Assembly (NCBI GenBank): GCA_036645935.1
Contig: JAVXNE010000003.1
Location: forward strand, 124,001 to 188,000
Source of the DNA: JAUNBN01 sp036645935
GTDB lineage: Bacteria > Bacillota > Clostridia > Oscillospirales > Ruminococcaceae
DNA length: 64,000 nt
Direction: 5' to 3'
Part shown: positions 1 to 8,405 of the stretch, piece by piece
How the letters are laid out: every line of letters starts with the position of its first letter
Numbering within the stretch: the stretch's first letter is position 1
Position numbers and translations under genes: made by a program
The notes under the pieces: model-generated
Databases searched by the model: none
What the model saw: only the letters and a program-made list of their open reading frames with translations
Told to the model about the DNA's origin: nothing

Positions 1-2
1 TT

Positions 3-338
3 GAAAAAGTTCGCCTCAACGGTACGATTGAACATCGTCTCCCAGGAAACGTGAATGTGTCTGTTGAAGGCATTGAGGGAGAATCTCTGCTGCTGATGCT
101 CAATATGCGCGGCATTTGCGCAAGCTCGGGCAGCGCGTGCGCTTCCGGCTCGCTTGACCCCAGCCATGTTCTGCTGTCGATAGGGCTTCCTCATGAAATC
201 GCACACGGCTCGCTGAGGCTGTCTTTCGGTCCGCAAAACACCGAGGAGGATGCACGGTATATCTGTGAGGTTGTGCCTCAAGTCATAGCACGGCTTCGCG
301 AGATGTCTCCTGTTTGGGAAAAAATCAAAAACAACTGA
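3..338 (+). CDS. nifS: Cysteine desulfurase (NifS/IscS type), C-terminal part
   Basis: The gene is cut by the window edge; the frame is open from base 3 and only about the last 111 residues are present. It holds the mobile catalytic loop GICASSGSACASGS, whose cysteine takes the sulfur from L-cysteine as a persulfide, followed by the SLRLSFG segment typical of the C-terminal domain. In the family a PLP-dependent enzyme turns cysteine into alanine and passes sulfur to a scaffold or thiolase. Here it is followed 25 bp later by nifU and then mnmA, so this copy probably feeds both Fe-S cluster assembly and tRNA thiolation. The PLP lysine lies outside the window. Confidence 0.93.
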   Translation, partial: EKVRLNGTIEHRLPGNVNVSVEGIEGESLLLMLNMRGICASSGSACASGSLDPSHVLLSIGLPHEIAHGSLRLSFGPQNTEEDARYICEVVPQVIARLREMSPVWEKIKNN

Positions 339-363
339 CATAGAATCAAGGAGTGTGAGCAAT

Positions 364-798
364 ATGGCGATGGAATATAGCGAAAAAGTAATGGATCATT
401 TCATGAATCCCCGTAACGTGGGCGAGATCGAAGATGCGGATGCCATCGGAGAAGTCGGAAATTCCAAATGCGGAGATATTATGAAAATGTATCTCAAAAT
501 TGTCGGTGGCGTCATAACAGACGTCAAATTTAAAACTTTCGGTTGCGGAGCGGCGGTCGCGACAAGTTCAATGGCGACCGAACTTGTTAAGGGCAAGACA
601 ATCGAAGAGGCGCTTGCCGTGACCAACAAGGCGGTTATGGAGGCTCTTGACGGTCTTCCCCCCGTTAAGGTACATTGCTCGCTGCTCGCAGAGCAGGCAA
701 TCAAGGCGGCACTCTCGGATTATTACCGCAAGCAAGGTATCGATCCTGTTCCGATAATAGGCGAACTCAAAGACTGCGATGCCTGCCATCTTGAGTAG
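364..798 (+). CDS. nifU: NifU/IscU-like Fe-S cluster scaffold protein
   Basis: A 144-residue scaffold on which Fe-S clusters are built with sulfur from the upstream desulfurase. The three ligand cysteines of the IscU fold are visible at about C36 (SKCGD), C61 (FGCGAA) and C105 (VHCSLL). A C-terminal CDAC pair is extra to the core. I chose ATG 364 because AAGGAG at 348-353 is well spaced for it; a GTG at 355 would lie on top of the Shine-Dalgarno. The last 20 bases overlap mnmA, which suggests translational coupling of nifS-nifU-mnmA. The protein is the short IscU-like form, without the thioredoxin-like C-terminal domain of nitrogen-fixation NifU. Confidence 0.93.
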   Translation: MAMEYSEKVMDHFMNPRNVGEIEDADAIGEVGNSKCGDIMKMYLKIVGGVITDVKFKTFGCGAAVATSSMATELVKGKTIEEALAVTNKAVMEALDGLPPVKVHCSLLAEQAIKAALSDYYRKQGIDPVPIIGELKDCDACHLE

Positions 799-1849
799 CT
801 TGAACCAAAATAAAATAGCCGTAGCAGTAAGCGGCGGAGTTGACTCCGCCGTTTGTGCTATGTTGCTTAAAAATGAGGGATTTGAACCGACGGGCGTCGT
901 CATACGTTTTTCCGCAACATCTGAAGGATGCATTTCTGCCGCTCGCGAGACATGCGAGACAATCGGAATTCCCCTCTCTGTTGTTGACGCCAGTGCCGAC
1001 TTTGATCGAGAGGTTGTGTCGCCTTTTTGTGCCGCTTACTGCGCGGGTCGCACACCGAACCCCTGTGTGCTGTGCAATCCCGTCGTCAAGTTTGCAGCTC
1101 TCTGCCAGGCAGCAGACGATCTGGGATGTGTGCACATATCGACGGGACACTATGCCGACATTGAGATGCGGGAGGGATTTTTTTTACTTAAAAAGGCGCG
1201 CTGCACGGCGCGCGATCAAAGCTACATGCTGTCTGGACTATCACAATCCCAACTTGGACGGCTCTTGCTGCCTCTCGGAAAATTTAACAGTAAGCAGGAA
1301 ATCCGCGAACTTGCACAGCGCGCTGGACTTTCCTGCTCAGGCGCGCCTGACAGTCAGGAAATCTGTTTTATTCCCGGTGGAAACTACCCCGCATTTATCC
1401 ACTCGCGTGGGCTTTCCGGCAAACAAGGCCGATTTATAGCGCCCGACGGCTCGGTTTTATGCAGCCACATGGGCGTCGAGTGTTACACTGTCGGTCAGCG
1501 ACGAGGGCTCGGTGTCAGCCTCGGTTCTCCGGTTTTTGTCAAGAAGATTGCAGATAACGGCGACGTGGTGCTCGCCTTTTCGGGCGGAGAGTTTTCCGAC
1601 GGCGTAATTCTGCGAAATTTTCTGCTGAACCCCTATTTTGAACAACAATTCCCTGAAAATCTCACCGTGAAGATACGCTCTGCTGCGACGGATGTGCCAT
1701 GTAAAATCGACAGTCCCCGCGCATGTGGGGCGCAAATCGCCACACTGTATTTTGAAACTCCGGCTCGCGCGCCTGCCCCCGGGCAAACCGGCGTGATCTA
1801 TTCGGGAGATTTTGTTGTAGGCAGCGGCGAGATAACTTCATGTTTTTAA
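779..1849 (+). CDS. mnmA: tRNA-specific 2-thiouridylase MnmA
   Basis: Full-length (356 residues) ATP-dependent enzyme that installs the 2-thio group on wobble uridine 34 of Lys, Glu and Gln tRNAs. The PP-loop SGGVDS is at residues 18-23. The two catalytic cysteines are C99 (VLCNPVVKF) and C195 (QEICFIPGG). TGHYA and GQRRGLG are the usual substrate-binding segments. It overlaps the end of nifU by 20 bases, so the three genes form one transcript linking persulfide generation to tRNA thiolation. Dedicated desulfurase-MnmA pairs are known from Firmicutes; the intervening NifU suggests shared use. Confidence 0.95.
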   Translation: MPAILSSLNQNKIAVAVSGGVDSAVCAMLLKNEGFEPTGVVIRFSATSEGCISAARETCETIGIPLSVVDASADFDREVVSPFCAAYCAGRTPNPCVLCNPVVKFAALCQAADDLGCVHISTGHYADIEMREGFFLLKKARCTARDQSYMLSGLSQSQLGRLLLPLGKFNSKQEIRELAQRAGLSCSGAPDSQEICFIPGGNYPAFIHSRGLSGKQGRFIAPDGSVLCSHMGVECYTVGQRRGLGVSLGSPVFVKKIADNGDVVLAFSGGEFSDGVILRNFLLNPYFEQQFPENLTVKIRSAATDVPCKIDSPRACGAQIATLYFETPARAPAPGQTGVIYSGDFVVGSGEITSCF

Positions 1850-2605
1850 CTCATTTTCCTGAATCTGAAGTGTTTGCCTTCGAGACGTTCAAGGTGTCTC
1901 ACGAGGCTTTTAATTTAGAATCTCAAAATTCGTGTAGCCCTGCGTTTTTCTTGAGTAGTTTTCAATGATTCTAAATATTTCAATCCTTTGGTTGAGAATT
2001 TTAGTTTTTCAAAACTCTACCTAATTCGTGCTGAATATGACCTTCACAACGCTTTGAATAAAATTAATGCACTTTATTTGTTGTCAGGTTATATGCCGTT
2101 GTCATTTGCATATAACCTCATTCACATTATGATCTGATGGAATATCAATCATCTCGTCACTAAAAATGTCTTCGATTGTCTCTCTTGAAAATTACCCGTT
2201 GCATTCCTCATTCCAATCATTTGAAGAGCGATAAACGATATGATTTTTTCGCATATTTGAAGCCACACTTGCCGTGAATTTTTTGTAATACTAATCTTGA
2301 ATTCATGCCCGTCGTTATATTTTCTGCTTTACTACAACTCGTTTTCCGAATGATTTAAGATGCGATTCATCCTCCGTTGCAGACTTCCTTAACTTCAACT
2401 GTGATATTGGCACAATGTGAAATTTCTCAAGCGCGGTGTGCTCTCCTCTTTCAGAACAGTGTGTCGTGGCTCTGTTCTATCGCAGATATACAAACCTTGT
2501 CTGTTTTTTAGCCTTTTAAATTTGCGCAACTGATTCACCTTATCTCAAACAACGTATATATTTCGCTGATTTTTTTCAAGCAGAAAACGTGTCCGCACAA
2601 AAAGC
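1850..2605. other. Gene-free AT-rich spacer
   Basis: About 760 bases with no convincing reading frame on either strand and no recognised RNA gene. Composition is more AT-rich than the flanking genes. It looks like decayed intergenic DNA between the end of mnmA and the terminator downstream of lgt. Confidence 0.6.
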
Positions 2606-2655
2606 AATCCGCTCTTAAATGGACTTTAATGTCAATTTAAGAGCGGATTTTTTAT
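2606..2655. terminator. Bidirectional intrinsic terminator
   Basis: A 15-bp perfect inverted repeat (2606-2620 with 2635-2649) is followed by a T-run on the plus side and by GCTTTTTG on the minus side. It lies just downstream of lgt on the minus strand and most likely ends the lysC-M16-M16-lgt transcript. It could also stop anything arriving from mnmA. Confidence 0.85.
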
Positions 2656-2711
2656 AACTGTTTTTCGCGAAACCCTGCTGCGAAATCGCTGTGTATCCTT
2701 GGCATTCTCTG

Positions 2712-3923
2712 CTATTTATCCTCTGCGTCCCCACTCGCTTTAAATATTTTCTTGCGGGCATCGCCGTCTTTGTTCTCATTCTCGGACTTAGGTTCGAGTT
2801 TTGGTTTGTGAAGGGTGGCTGTCTTCCCTTTTTCTCCGTTCTCTTTGATGGATTTTGCCGCCGCCGTTATGTTTGCAGCGCCTCTTTCAGCAGTTCTTTT
2901 TGCAGCGGAAACAAAGGATTTCAGCTTATCCGCCGCTGAAACGTTCTCTTTGTCCGACGTCGTTTCACCATCTGAAGCGTCTTTCATAGCTTTCAGCTCT
3001 GCACGTTTTTCTGCAACAAGCGCAAGGTCGTCCGCACACTTCTGTGTGTGCCCGTAAGGCACGAGATAGCTCTTGTCCGGCGAGGATTTTATCTTTCCAC
3101 GTATCACCAATATGGCAATCATCGCCGCTATTGAGCCGAATATCGCGAGAATTTGAGAAATCCTAACACTGCCAAGATAGAGGCTGTCAGTGCGCAGTCC
3201 CTCTATAAACGCGCGGCCGACACCATTCCATGCAAAATACATCAGGGCGATTTCACCGTCGAATTGGCGGCGAACAAGATATCTGCTAAGAAGCCAAAAC
3301 CCGAGCATACACCACAGTGACTCGTATAAAAATGTCGGGTGCACGGGCATCAGAGGGTCTACAATAATTCCCTTTTCCGCAAGCATTGCAGCCTGGGAAG
3401 TGAGGTAACGTGTGACAGTTTCACTTGTCATTCCCCACGGCATCGTCGTATTGCAGCCGAATGCCTCTTGGTTTACAAAGTTGCCCCAGCGCCCAATACC
3501 TTGACCTATGAGAAAACCGAGCGCAGCGAGGTCAATGACCGGAAGCGGCTTGATCTTCCATCTGCGGCAGAAAAACCAGGCCGTCGCAAGTGAAAAGATA
3601 ACCGCCCCATAGAACGCAACGCCTCCACGCCTCAAATCGAAGATCTGCCAGAATGATGTAAACTCACCGGGAGATGCAAACGCTACATAATATAGCCTCG
3701 CTCCGATTATTCCTGCAACTGTCCCAACCAGTATCAAATCCACAAGCCTGTCCTGATCGATTCCGAACTCCCGCGCCTTTCTCATTGCATAGAACATTCC
3801 GATTGCAAGAGCCAATCCGAGAATTATTCCGTACCAATAGACATCAAACGAGCCTATAGAAAATGCAACCCTGTTTACTGTGAATTCCAGTCCGATACTT
3901 GGAAAATGTACAATTGTGCTCAT
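2712..3923 (-). CDS. lgt: Prolipoprotein diacylglyceryl transferase with long charged C-terminal tail
   Basis: Membrane enzyme that moves diacylglycerol from phosphatidylglycerol to the lipobox cysteine of prolipoproteins. Several hydrophobic helices span residues 20-275. The Lgt signature GRWGNFVNQE is at 144-153, GARLYY at 74-79 and HPTFLYES at 195-202. The enzyme is usually about 260-290 residues; this one has 403 because a tail of about 120 residues rich in Lys, Glu, Ala and Asp follows the last helix. The tail looks disordered and presumably faces the cytoplasm. The start codon overlaps the stop of the upstream M16 gene (ATGA). Transcribed with lysC and the M16 pair, ending at the hairpin at 2606-2649. 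Confidence 0.95.
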   Translation of the reverse strand: MSTIVHFPSIGLEFTVNRVAFSIGSFDVYWYGIILGLALAIGMFYAMRKAREFGIDQDRLVDLILVGTVAGIIGARLYYVAFASPGEFTSFWQIFDLRRGGVAFYGAVIFSLATAWFFCRRWKIKPLPVIDLAALGFLIGQGIGRWGNFVNQEAFGCNTTMPWGMTSETVTRYLTSQAAMLAEKGIIVDPLMPVHPTFLYESLWCMLGFWLLSRYLVRRQFDGEIALMYFAWNGVGRAFIEGLRTDSLYLGSVRISQILAIFGSIAAMIAILVIRGKIKSSPDKSYLVPYGHTQKCADDLALVAEKRAELKAMKDASDGETTSDKENVSAADKLKSFVSAAKRTAERGAANITAAAKSIKENGEKGKTATLHKPKLEPKSENENKDGDARKKIFKASGDAEDK

Positions 3924-5218
3924 AACTGCTCCTGTTCCCGCTGTGGGTTGATTACCGCAATTGCGCTGCGCGAATTGTCAAACGCCTCTCTCAGCACCTT
4001 TTCGGATTTTTCGGCGGTGATGTTCTTGATTTCATCTATTATATCGTAAATTCCATAATCTTTAAAGTGAGAATCCATCATTCGCGACGCGACATTTTCA
4101 ATGCTGTCGTAAAGGCACAACTCGCGCCCCAGTAAAGAGCGGCGACACTCCTCAAATCTCACGGTATTAATACCTCGATTTGCGGTGTTTTCAATCTCCG
4201 CGCGAATTGCAGCAGCAACTTTTTCGGGGTCTGACGATTCGCCGCAAAAAACCGAGCAGCAAAAGTCGTCTCCGGTTATTGAGCTCCCGTCAAAGGTTTC
4301 GTTTATCAGGCCATCATCGTAAAGCGATCGGTAAAGCGGTGAGGTCTCGCTCGCTATCACCGAGATCAGCAACTTGATTGCTATCGCCCGTTCAAGGCGA
4401 TTTGTGATAGTTGACGGATCGTGCTTATACCCAAGGCAGAACTGAGGCATTGAAACCCGCATCTCCCGGCGAGCGCTTCCACACTTTATACCATTTGCCT
4501 CGCACACCTCCATCCGCTCAACTGTTTGAGGGCACGCTGGAGTTTTTGAATATTCACTTCGCGCTATCTCGAGCACCTCGTCCGGATCGACGTTGCCCGC
4601 AATACACAGCGCCATATTCTGGGGCCGATAGAACGCGTTGTAACAGTCGTAAAGCAGCTGCGGGGTTATCTCCGCGATACTATTGACAGTTCCTGCAATA
4701 TCATCGCGAATCGGATGTGTGTTGTAAAGACAGCCGAGCGTCATCATTGTGAGAACCCAATCGGCGTTGTCGTCATACATTTTGATTTCCTGTCCGATTA
4801 TCCCCTGCTCTTTTGCAACGGTCTCATCAGTAAAGTGAGGCTCGCCTACAAAGTTGATGAGTGTTTTGAGCGACTGGGCTGAGTTTATGCTCGTGCTGAA
4901 GAGATAGCATGTCTGCTCAAAGGATGTATATGCATTGGCACTCGCGCCGGTTTTGGCAAACAAATCAAACGCGTCTCCCTGCTCGCTCTCAAAAAGCTTG
5001 TGCTCGAGAAAATGAGCAACTCCGGCAGGCACTCTAACATCCCTGCCCCCAAGCTTGAAATCTCGGGTTGTCGATCCGATTTTAGCTCCGAGCAGCGCAT
5101 ATACGCCGCGCTTTGTGGGCATCGGACATATGCGCACTGTCAGCCCGTTGTCCAATACCGTGGAAAAGCAGCGATCTCCGGGCAGTGAATCGGACATTTC
5201 AATTTTAGTTTTGTTCAC
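3920..5218 (-). CDS. M16 family metallopeptidase, catalytic subunit (YmfH-like)
   Basis: A 432-residue zinc peptidase of the insulinase/processing-peptidase family. The inverted zinc motif HFLEH (H69, E72, H73) and a downstream glutamate in GQEIKMYDD (about E144) complete the usual metal site. It lies between a partner lacking that motif and lgt, with 4-base overlaps on both sides. In Firmicutes such genes come in pairs (YmfF/YmfH) in which one subunit is catalytic and the other shapes the chamber. No signal peptide is visible, so it should be cytoplasmic. The substrate is unknown. Confidence 0.9.
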   Translation of the reverse strand: MNKTKIEMSDSLPGDRCFSTVLDNGLTVRICPMPTKRGVYALLGAKIGSTTRDFKLGGRDVRVPAGVAHFLEHKLFESEQGDAFDLFAKTGASANAYTSFEQTCYLFSTSINSAQSLKTLINFVGEPHFTDETVAKEQGIIGQEIKMYDDNADWVLTMMTLGCLYNTHPIRDDIAGTVNSIAEITPQLLYDCYNAFYRPQNMALCIAGNVDPDEVLEIARSEYSKTPACPQTVERMEVCEANGIKCGSARREMRVSMPQFCLGYKHDPSTITNRLERAIAIKLLISVIASETSPLYRSLYDDGLINETFDGSSITGDDFCCSVFCGESSDPEKVAAAIRAEIENTANRGINTVRFEECRRSLLGRELCLYDSIENVASRMMDSHFKDYGIYDIIDEIKNITAEKSEKVLREAFDNSRSAIAVINPQREQEQL

Positions 5219-6489
5219 CTCTCCGCACCGCCTTTCTTTGATATGTGACAGGTGCAGTTGAGATGGAGATGTGAGAGCGCATCCCGCACATCTCCCTTGT
5301 CAACCGAAAGCAGTTCTTCCAGCTGCATCTCAGGCTCAACCAGCTCGCCACGACGCTGCACACAGTTAAAAACATAGGAATTTATTGCCGACGACGAATC
5401 GCGAACCCCGCCGTATGCGTTCTTAAAGGTGAGTGCAATCTCGCGCATCTCTTTGTCAGTCGGTCCATCGCTCGCAAGATTTTCAAGCTCGTGCAGAATA
5501 GCAGACCTCGCTTTCACAGCGTCGTCATGGCTAATTCCGCAGTCGATGAACATTCCGCCGGCGCTCTCATAGCTTGCGGTCGAGCTGATTGAGTAACACA
5601 GGCTCTTCTTTTCGCGCACGTTTACAAACAGTCTCGATGTCGGTGTTCCACCCAGCAGCGCACTCGCAACGCGAAGCGCCGCCATCTCCCGCGCCTTGAG
5701 AGTATACCCGCTTGTGAACGCGAAGGCGAGCTTGTCCTGTTCGACGTCCATCTCCTCGACGATATCGACCGTTTCTCTTTGTTGCACAAATGAAATTGGA
5801 GCAATCGGTTCATCTGTCGATGAAACCCGAGCGGCAATATCCGTCGCGATATCACGGCGGCCGGCAGCATCTCTGCCCACATAGATTATCTCGACCGAGC
5901 AGCGGCTAAGGAAGCTTTCGTATGCATCGTAGAGCGAGCGAGCGCTGATGGTTCCAAGATTGCTCTCGAATCCGTCCACAGGAAGGCTGCGTCCGTCTCC
6001 CTCATAGAAGCGCTCTATAAGCAGCTTGTAGCAATATTCGCGCTTGTCGTTTATGACGCTTTGTATCGTTTCTCGGAGTTTCTCTTTCTCGATGACAAGC
6101 CAATCGTCGCAAAACGCCCCGTCGCTCACAGCAGGGTCAAACAAAAGATCTCCCAGCAGCATAGCGCGCTCGCGCTCAATTTGCTGCCCTTCAGGAAGCA
6201 ACGCACCGTCGGCCCCCGAAATATAACCGTCAATCACTCTCGCAAATCCGAACTGAGAATAGGAAGCGGTCATTGACGCGCCATATAGCGCGCACAAGCG
6301 CCGCTGAAGCAGCGTCATATCAGGCAGAGCACGTGTACCGCGCTCCAGCATGAACGGAAGCAGCGCTGTTGCAGTCTGGCTCTCGCGAGAGAGCGGAGCG
6401 CTTAAATAAACTGACAGCCTGTTCTTTTTATAATCTCCCTCAACTGCAGTAAAATGTGTCCTGCCACCCAAGTTTTCTCGTGTTATCAC
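5215..6489 (-). CDS. M16 family peptidase-like protein, non-catalytic partner (YmfF-like)
   Basis: A 424-residue M16-fold protein lacking HxxEH; the corresponding region around residues 45-60 reads LLPFMLERGTRA without the zinc histidines. C-terminal segments such as KKSLCYSISS and GGMFIDCGI match the structural half of the family. It starts with GTG at 6489, overlapping the lysC stop as GTGA, and ends overlapping the catalytic subunit, so the two are made in a coupled way and probably form a heterodimer. Function beyond that is inferred from the family only. Confidence 0.88.
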   Translation of the reverse strand: MITRENLGGRTHFTAVEGDYKKNRLSVYLSAPLSRESQTATALLPFMLERGTRALPDMTLLQRRLCALYGASMTASYSQFGFARVIDGYISGADGALLPEGQQIERERAMLLGDLLFDPAVSDGAFCDDWLVIEKEKLRETIQSVINDKREYCYKLLIERFYEGDGRSLPVDGFESNLGTISARSLYDAYESFLSRCSVEIIYVGRDAAGRRDIATDIAARVSSTDEPIAPISFVQQRETVDIVEEMDVEQDKLAFAFTSGYTLKAREMAALRVASALLGGTPTSRLFVNVREKKSLCYSISSTASYESAGGMFIDCGISHDDAVKARSAILHELENLASDGPTDKEMREIALTFKNAYGGVRDSSSAINSYVFNCVQRRGELVEPEMQLEELLSVDKGDVRDALSHLHLNCTCHISKKGGAER

Positions 6490-7691
6490 TTTATAAATTC
6501 GTCGTGAACCGCCTCAACAGCGCGGTCGGCGTCCTTTCTGTCCACAATTACGGAAATTTGTATCTCGCTCGTTGTTATCATCTTGATGTTTATTCCCGCA
6601 TCGGACAGCGCGCCGAACATGCGGGATGCAACTCCGGCGTTGCTTATCATTCCGCTTCCGACAATCGACACCTTCGCGACATCGCGCTCAACGGAAATCT
6701 CTTTCGCTCCTATCTTTTCCTTATGCTCTTCAAGCAGCTGCAGCGCGCGCTCAAGATCGCTCTCGGGAACAGTGAATGAGATGTCGCGCGTATCGTCACG
6801 TTCAACCGACTGCAATATCACGTCGACGCTTATACCTTTAGCTCCCAAAATAGAAAAGAGTTTGAACGCAATACCCGTGCGGTCGGGCAGCGATATCACC
6901 GACACCGATACAAAACTGGTGTCCTTTGTGACACCTCTAATTAGCATACCTTCCACATTGACGACCTCCTTGACTGTTGTTCCGGGATTTCCGGTGAGAC
7001 TGGAAAGAACCTCGAGCTGCACGTTGTATTTTTTTGCAAGCTCAACGGAGCGCGAGAGCAGCACTTGCGCTCCGAGTTGCGACAACTCCAGCATCTCATC
7101 GAAGCTGATTTCGTCGAGTTTTTTTGCATGCTTAACCTTTCGCGGATCGGCGGTGTATACTCCCTCAACGTCGGTGTATATCTTGCAGATATCCGCTCCG
7201 AGGCAGGCAGCAAGCGCGACAGCGCTCGTATCCGATCCACCGCGTCCGAGAGTTGTGATGTCTTCCGCCTTATTCATTCCCTGAAATCCTGCAACGATAA
7301 CTATGTTGTTGTTGTCAAGCTCCGCGCGCACTCGTTCTGTGTCTATGCTCTTAATGCGCGCTGAACCATAGGCTGAATTGGTCACAAATCCTGCCTGCGG
7401 TCCTGTCAGCGAAACGCATTTCGATCCGAGCGAATCTATTGCCATTGCAAGCAGCGCTGCACTGGCCTGTTCTCCTGTTGCCAAAAGCATATCCATCTCA
7501 CGTTTAGGTGGGCGCACCGTTATCTCTCCCGCCTTCTCAATGAGCTCATCTGTCGTGTCACCCTGTGCCGACACGATGACAACAACTCCATTACCATCTC
7601 TTGAATATTCAACGGCAATCCTCGCGGCGTTGAGAACCCGATCCCTATCCGCGACCGAAGAACCTCCGAACTTCATCACAATCAATGCCAT
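6486..7691 (-). CDS. lysC: Aspartate kinase
   Basis: Phosphorylates aspartate, the first step to lysine, threonine, methionine and diaminopimelate. The N-terminal kinase motif KFGGSSV is at residues 7-13, with GRGGSDTSA further on, and the C-terminal third carries two ACT domains that normally bind feedback amino acids. Length 401 fits the class of roughly 400-residue enzymes. AGGGTGAT precedes the ATG at 7691. It is the first gene of the M16-lgt operon and has a strong promoter at 7786-7814. The roughly 90-nt leader is too short for a lysine riboswitch. Confidence 0.95.
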   Translation of the reverse strand: MALIVMKFGGSSVADRDRVLNAARIAVEYSRDGNGVVVIVSAQGDTTDELIEKAGEITVRPPKREMDMLLATGEQASAALLAMAIDSLGSKCVSLTGPQAGFVTNSAYGSARIKSIDTERVRAELDNNNIVIVAGFQGMNKAEDITTLGRGGSDTSAVALAACLGADICKIYTDVEGVYTADPRKVKHAKKLDEISFDEMLELSQLGAQVLLSRSVELAKKYNVQLEVLSSLTGNPGTTVKEVVNVEGMLIRGVTKDTSFVSVSVISLPDRTGIAFKLFSILGAKGISVDVILQSVERDDTRDISFTVPESDLERALQLLEEHKEKIGAKEISVERDVAKVSIVGSGMISNAGVASRMFGALSDAGINIKMITTSEIQISVIVDRKDADRAVEAVHDEFIK

Positions 7692-7785
7692 ACTCTTATC
7701 ACCCTAATTCCGAAATATACCCGACGCCATATATTATGCTTGCGGGTTTCGGCGCGTCAAAATAAAAAGCAAAAACATATCTGTC

Positions 7786-7814
7786 ATTATATATAACCGA
7801 AGCTCAGATATCAA
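7786..7814 (-). promoter_or_regulatory. Sigma-A promoter for lysC operon
   Basis: On the minus strand TTGATA (7809-7814) and TATAAT (7786-7791) are separated by exactly 17 bases. Transcription would start near 7779, about 88 nt before the lysC start. The -35 box overlaps the 3' end of the small ORF at 7804-7956. Confidence 0.85.
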
Positions 7815-7956
7815 CTTTATCGCCGAAAACTGACGTCTCTTTGAAGAGAAAAAATTTTTTTACAAAACTCTTTACAAAAGGATACAAATAGGTTACAATA
7901 CGGTTACAGACGAATGTGTTACTGCTAACACTGCAACCGTCTTCAACTTTTTTCAT
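7804..7956 (-). CDS. Small 50-residue protein, unknown
   Basis: A short minus-strand frame starting ATG AAA AAA at 7956 with an excellent Shine-Dalgarno (AAAGGAGG, six bases upstream) and ending in TGA at 7804-7806. The predicted peptide has 50 residues, two cysteines, and a central hydrophobic and basic stretch (about residues 15-38, including YLYPFVKSFVKKFFLF) that could be an amphipathic or membrane-active helix. I recognise no family. Its initiation region is fully covered by a possible plus-strand antisense RNA (7907-8012). It could be a small toxin-like peptide, another small protein, or a chance ORF; the ribosome binding site is the strongest argument that it is real. Confidence 0.45.
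   Translation of the reverse strand: MKKVEDGCSVSSNTFVCNRIVTYLYPFVKSFVKKFFLFKETSVFGDKVDI
7871..7899 (+). promoter_or_regulatory. Possible plus-strand promoter for antisense RNA
   Basis: TTTACA (7871-7876) and TACAAT (7894-7899) with a 17-base spacer point rightwards, with no plus-strand gene ahead. A start near 7907 would give an RNA of about 105 nt ending at the hairpin at 7981-8003. The sequence sits in three imperfect 10-base repeats, so chance is possible. Confidence 0.4.
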
Positions 7957-8012
7957 TCTTTTCCTCCTTTTCTACATTGTAACCGCCACGATTTGTGGCG
8001 GTTCTCTTTTTA
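7907..8012 (+). ncRNA. Candidate antisense small RNA
   Basis: Predicted from a plus-strand promoter at 7871-7899 and a terminator at 7981-8012. Near its 5' end AGACG (7908-7912) can pair with CGTCT (7938-7942), enclosing GTGTTA (7916-7921) paired with TAACAC (7926-7931). The middle is pyrimidine-rich and contains CCTCC at 7963-7967, the exact complement of the Shine-Dalgarno of the opposing small ORF. Such an RNA would cover the start codon and ribosome binding site of that ORF. No homologous RNA family is recognised. Confidence 0.3.
7981..8012 (+). terminator. Rightward intrinsic terminator
   Basis: A 9-bp GC-rich stem (AACCGCCAC with GTGGCGGTT, 5-base loop) followed by CTCTTTTTAT. It is oriented for a plus-strand transcript, yet no plus-strand protein gene precedes it, which is the main hint of a small RNA from 7907. 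Confidence 0.7.
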
Positions 8013-8015
8013 TAT

Positions 8016-8059
8016 AAAAAAAGAGAAAAACAACGGCCTCGCTTTTTGCGTGGCCGTTG
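8016..8059 (-). terminator. Leftward terminator of the udk operon
   Basis: A 12-bp stem with one mismatch (8031-8042 with 8048-8059), followed on the minus strand by a T-rich tract (complement of 8016-8030). It lies 15 bases past the stop of the small membrane protein gene. Confidence 0.85.
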
Positions 8060-8073
8060 CACACAGCTGAATT

Positions 8074-8385
8074 TCAGCTTTTGAGCTTGTCTGAAGAGAT
8101 GAACTCATCTTTCTCTGAGTCGTAAAACGCCGTGATTCCGTCGTCCTCTCCTTGCGCCGCCTCCGCTTTTTGCGGCTTACAGGAAACGCGGTGGCAATGT
8201 CCTTCGGATGCTTGCTTAACACTGCTGATTTTTTCAGCGAGCTTGATTGCAAGTATAACAGTGCCTGTAATAAACGCCACAGTGCCTGCAAGAAACAGAG
8301 AGAGCATTACGAGACGTTTGTTGCGCGCATGCTCGTGTTCACGCTTCATTACAGCAAGCTTTGATGAAAAATATGGTATTGTCAT
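8074..8385 (-). CDS. Small single-pass membrane protein, unknown
   Basis: A 103-residue protein starting at ATG 8385, chosen because GGAGGT precedes it; a longer frame upstream lacks such a site. A basic N-terminus is followed by one hydrophobic segment (about residues 27-47, LVMLSLFLAGTVAFITG and beyond). The tail is polar and acidic with two close cysteines and a histidine (GHCHRVSC). It should be anchored with the N-terminus inside. It lies 20 bp after udk and shares its terminator, but no functional link to uridine salvage is evident. No family recognised. Confidence 0.7.
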   Translation of the reverse strand: MTIPYFSSKLAVMKREHEHARNKRLVMLSLFLAGTVAFITGTVILAIKLAEKISSVKQASEGHCHRVSCKPQKAEAAQGEDDGITAFYDSEKDEFISSDKLKS

Positions 8386-8405
8386 TTTTGTCCACCTCCG
8401 TAAAA

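Noticed and set aside
7692..7785. Lysine riboswitch upstream of lysC
   Set aside because: The leader after the promoter is about 88 nt, too short, and lacks the conserved L-box elements.
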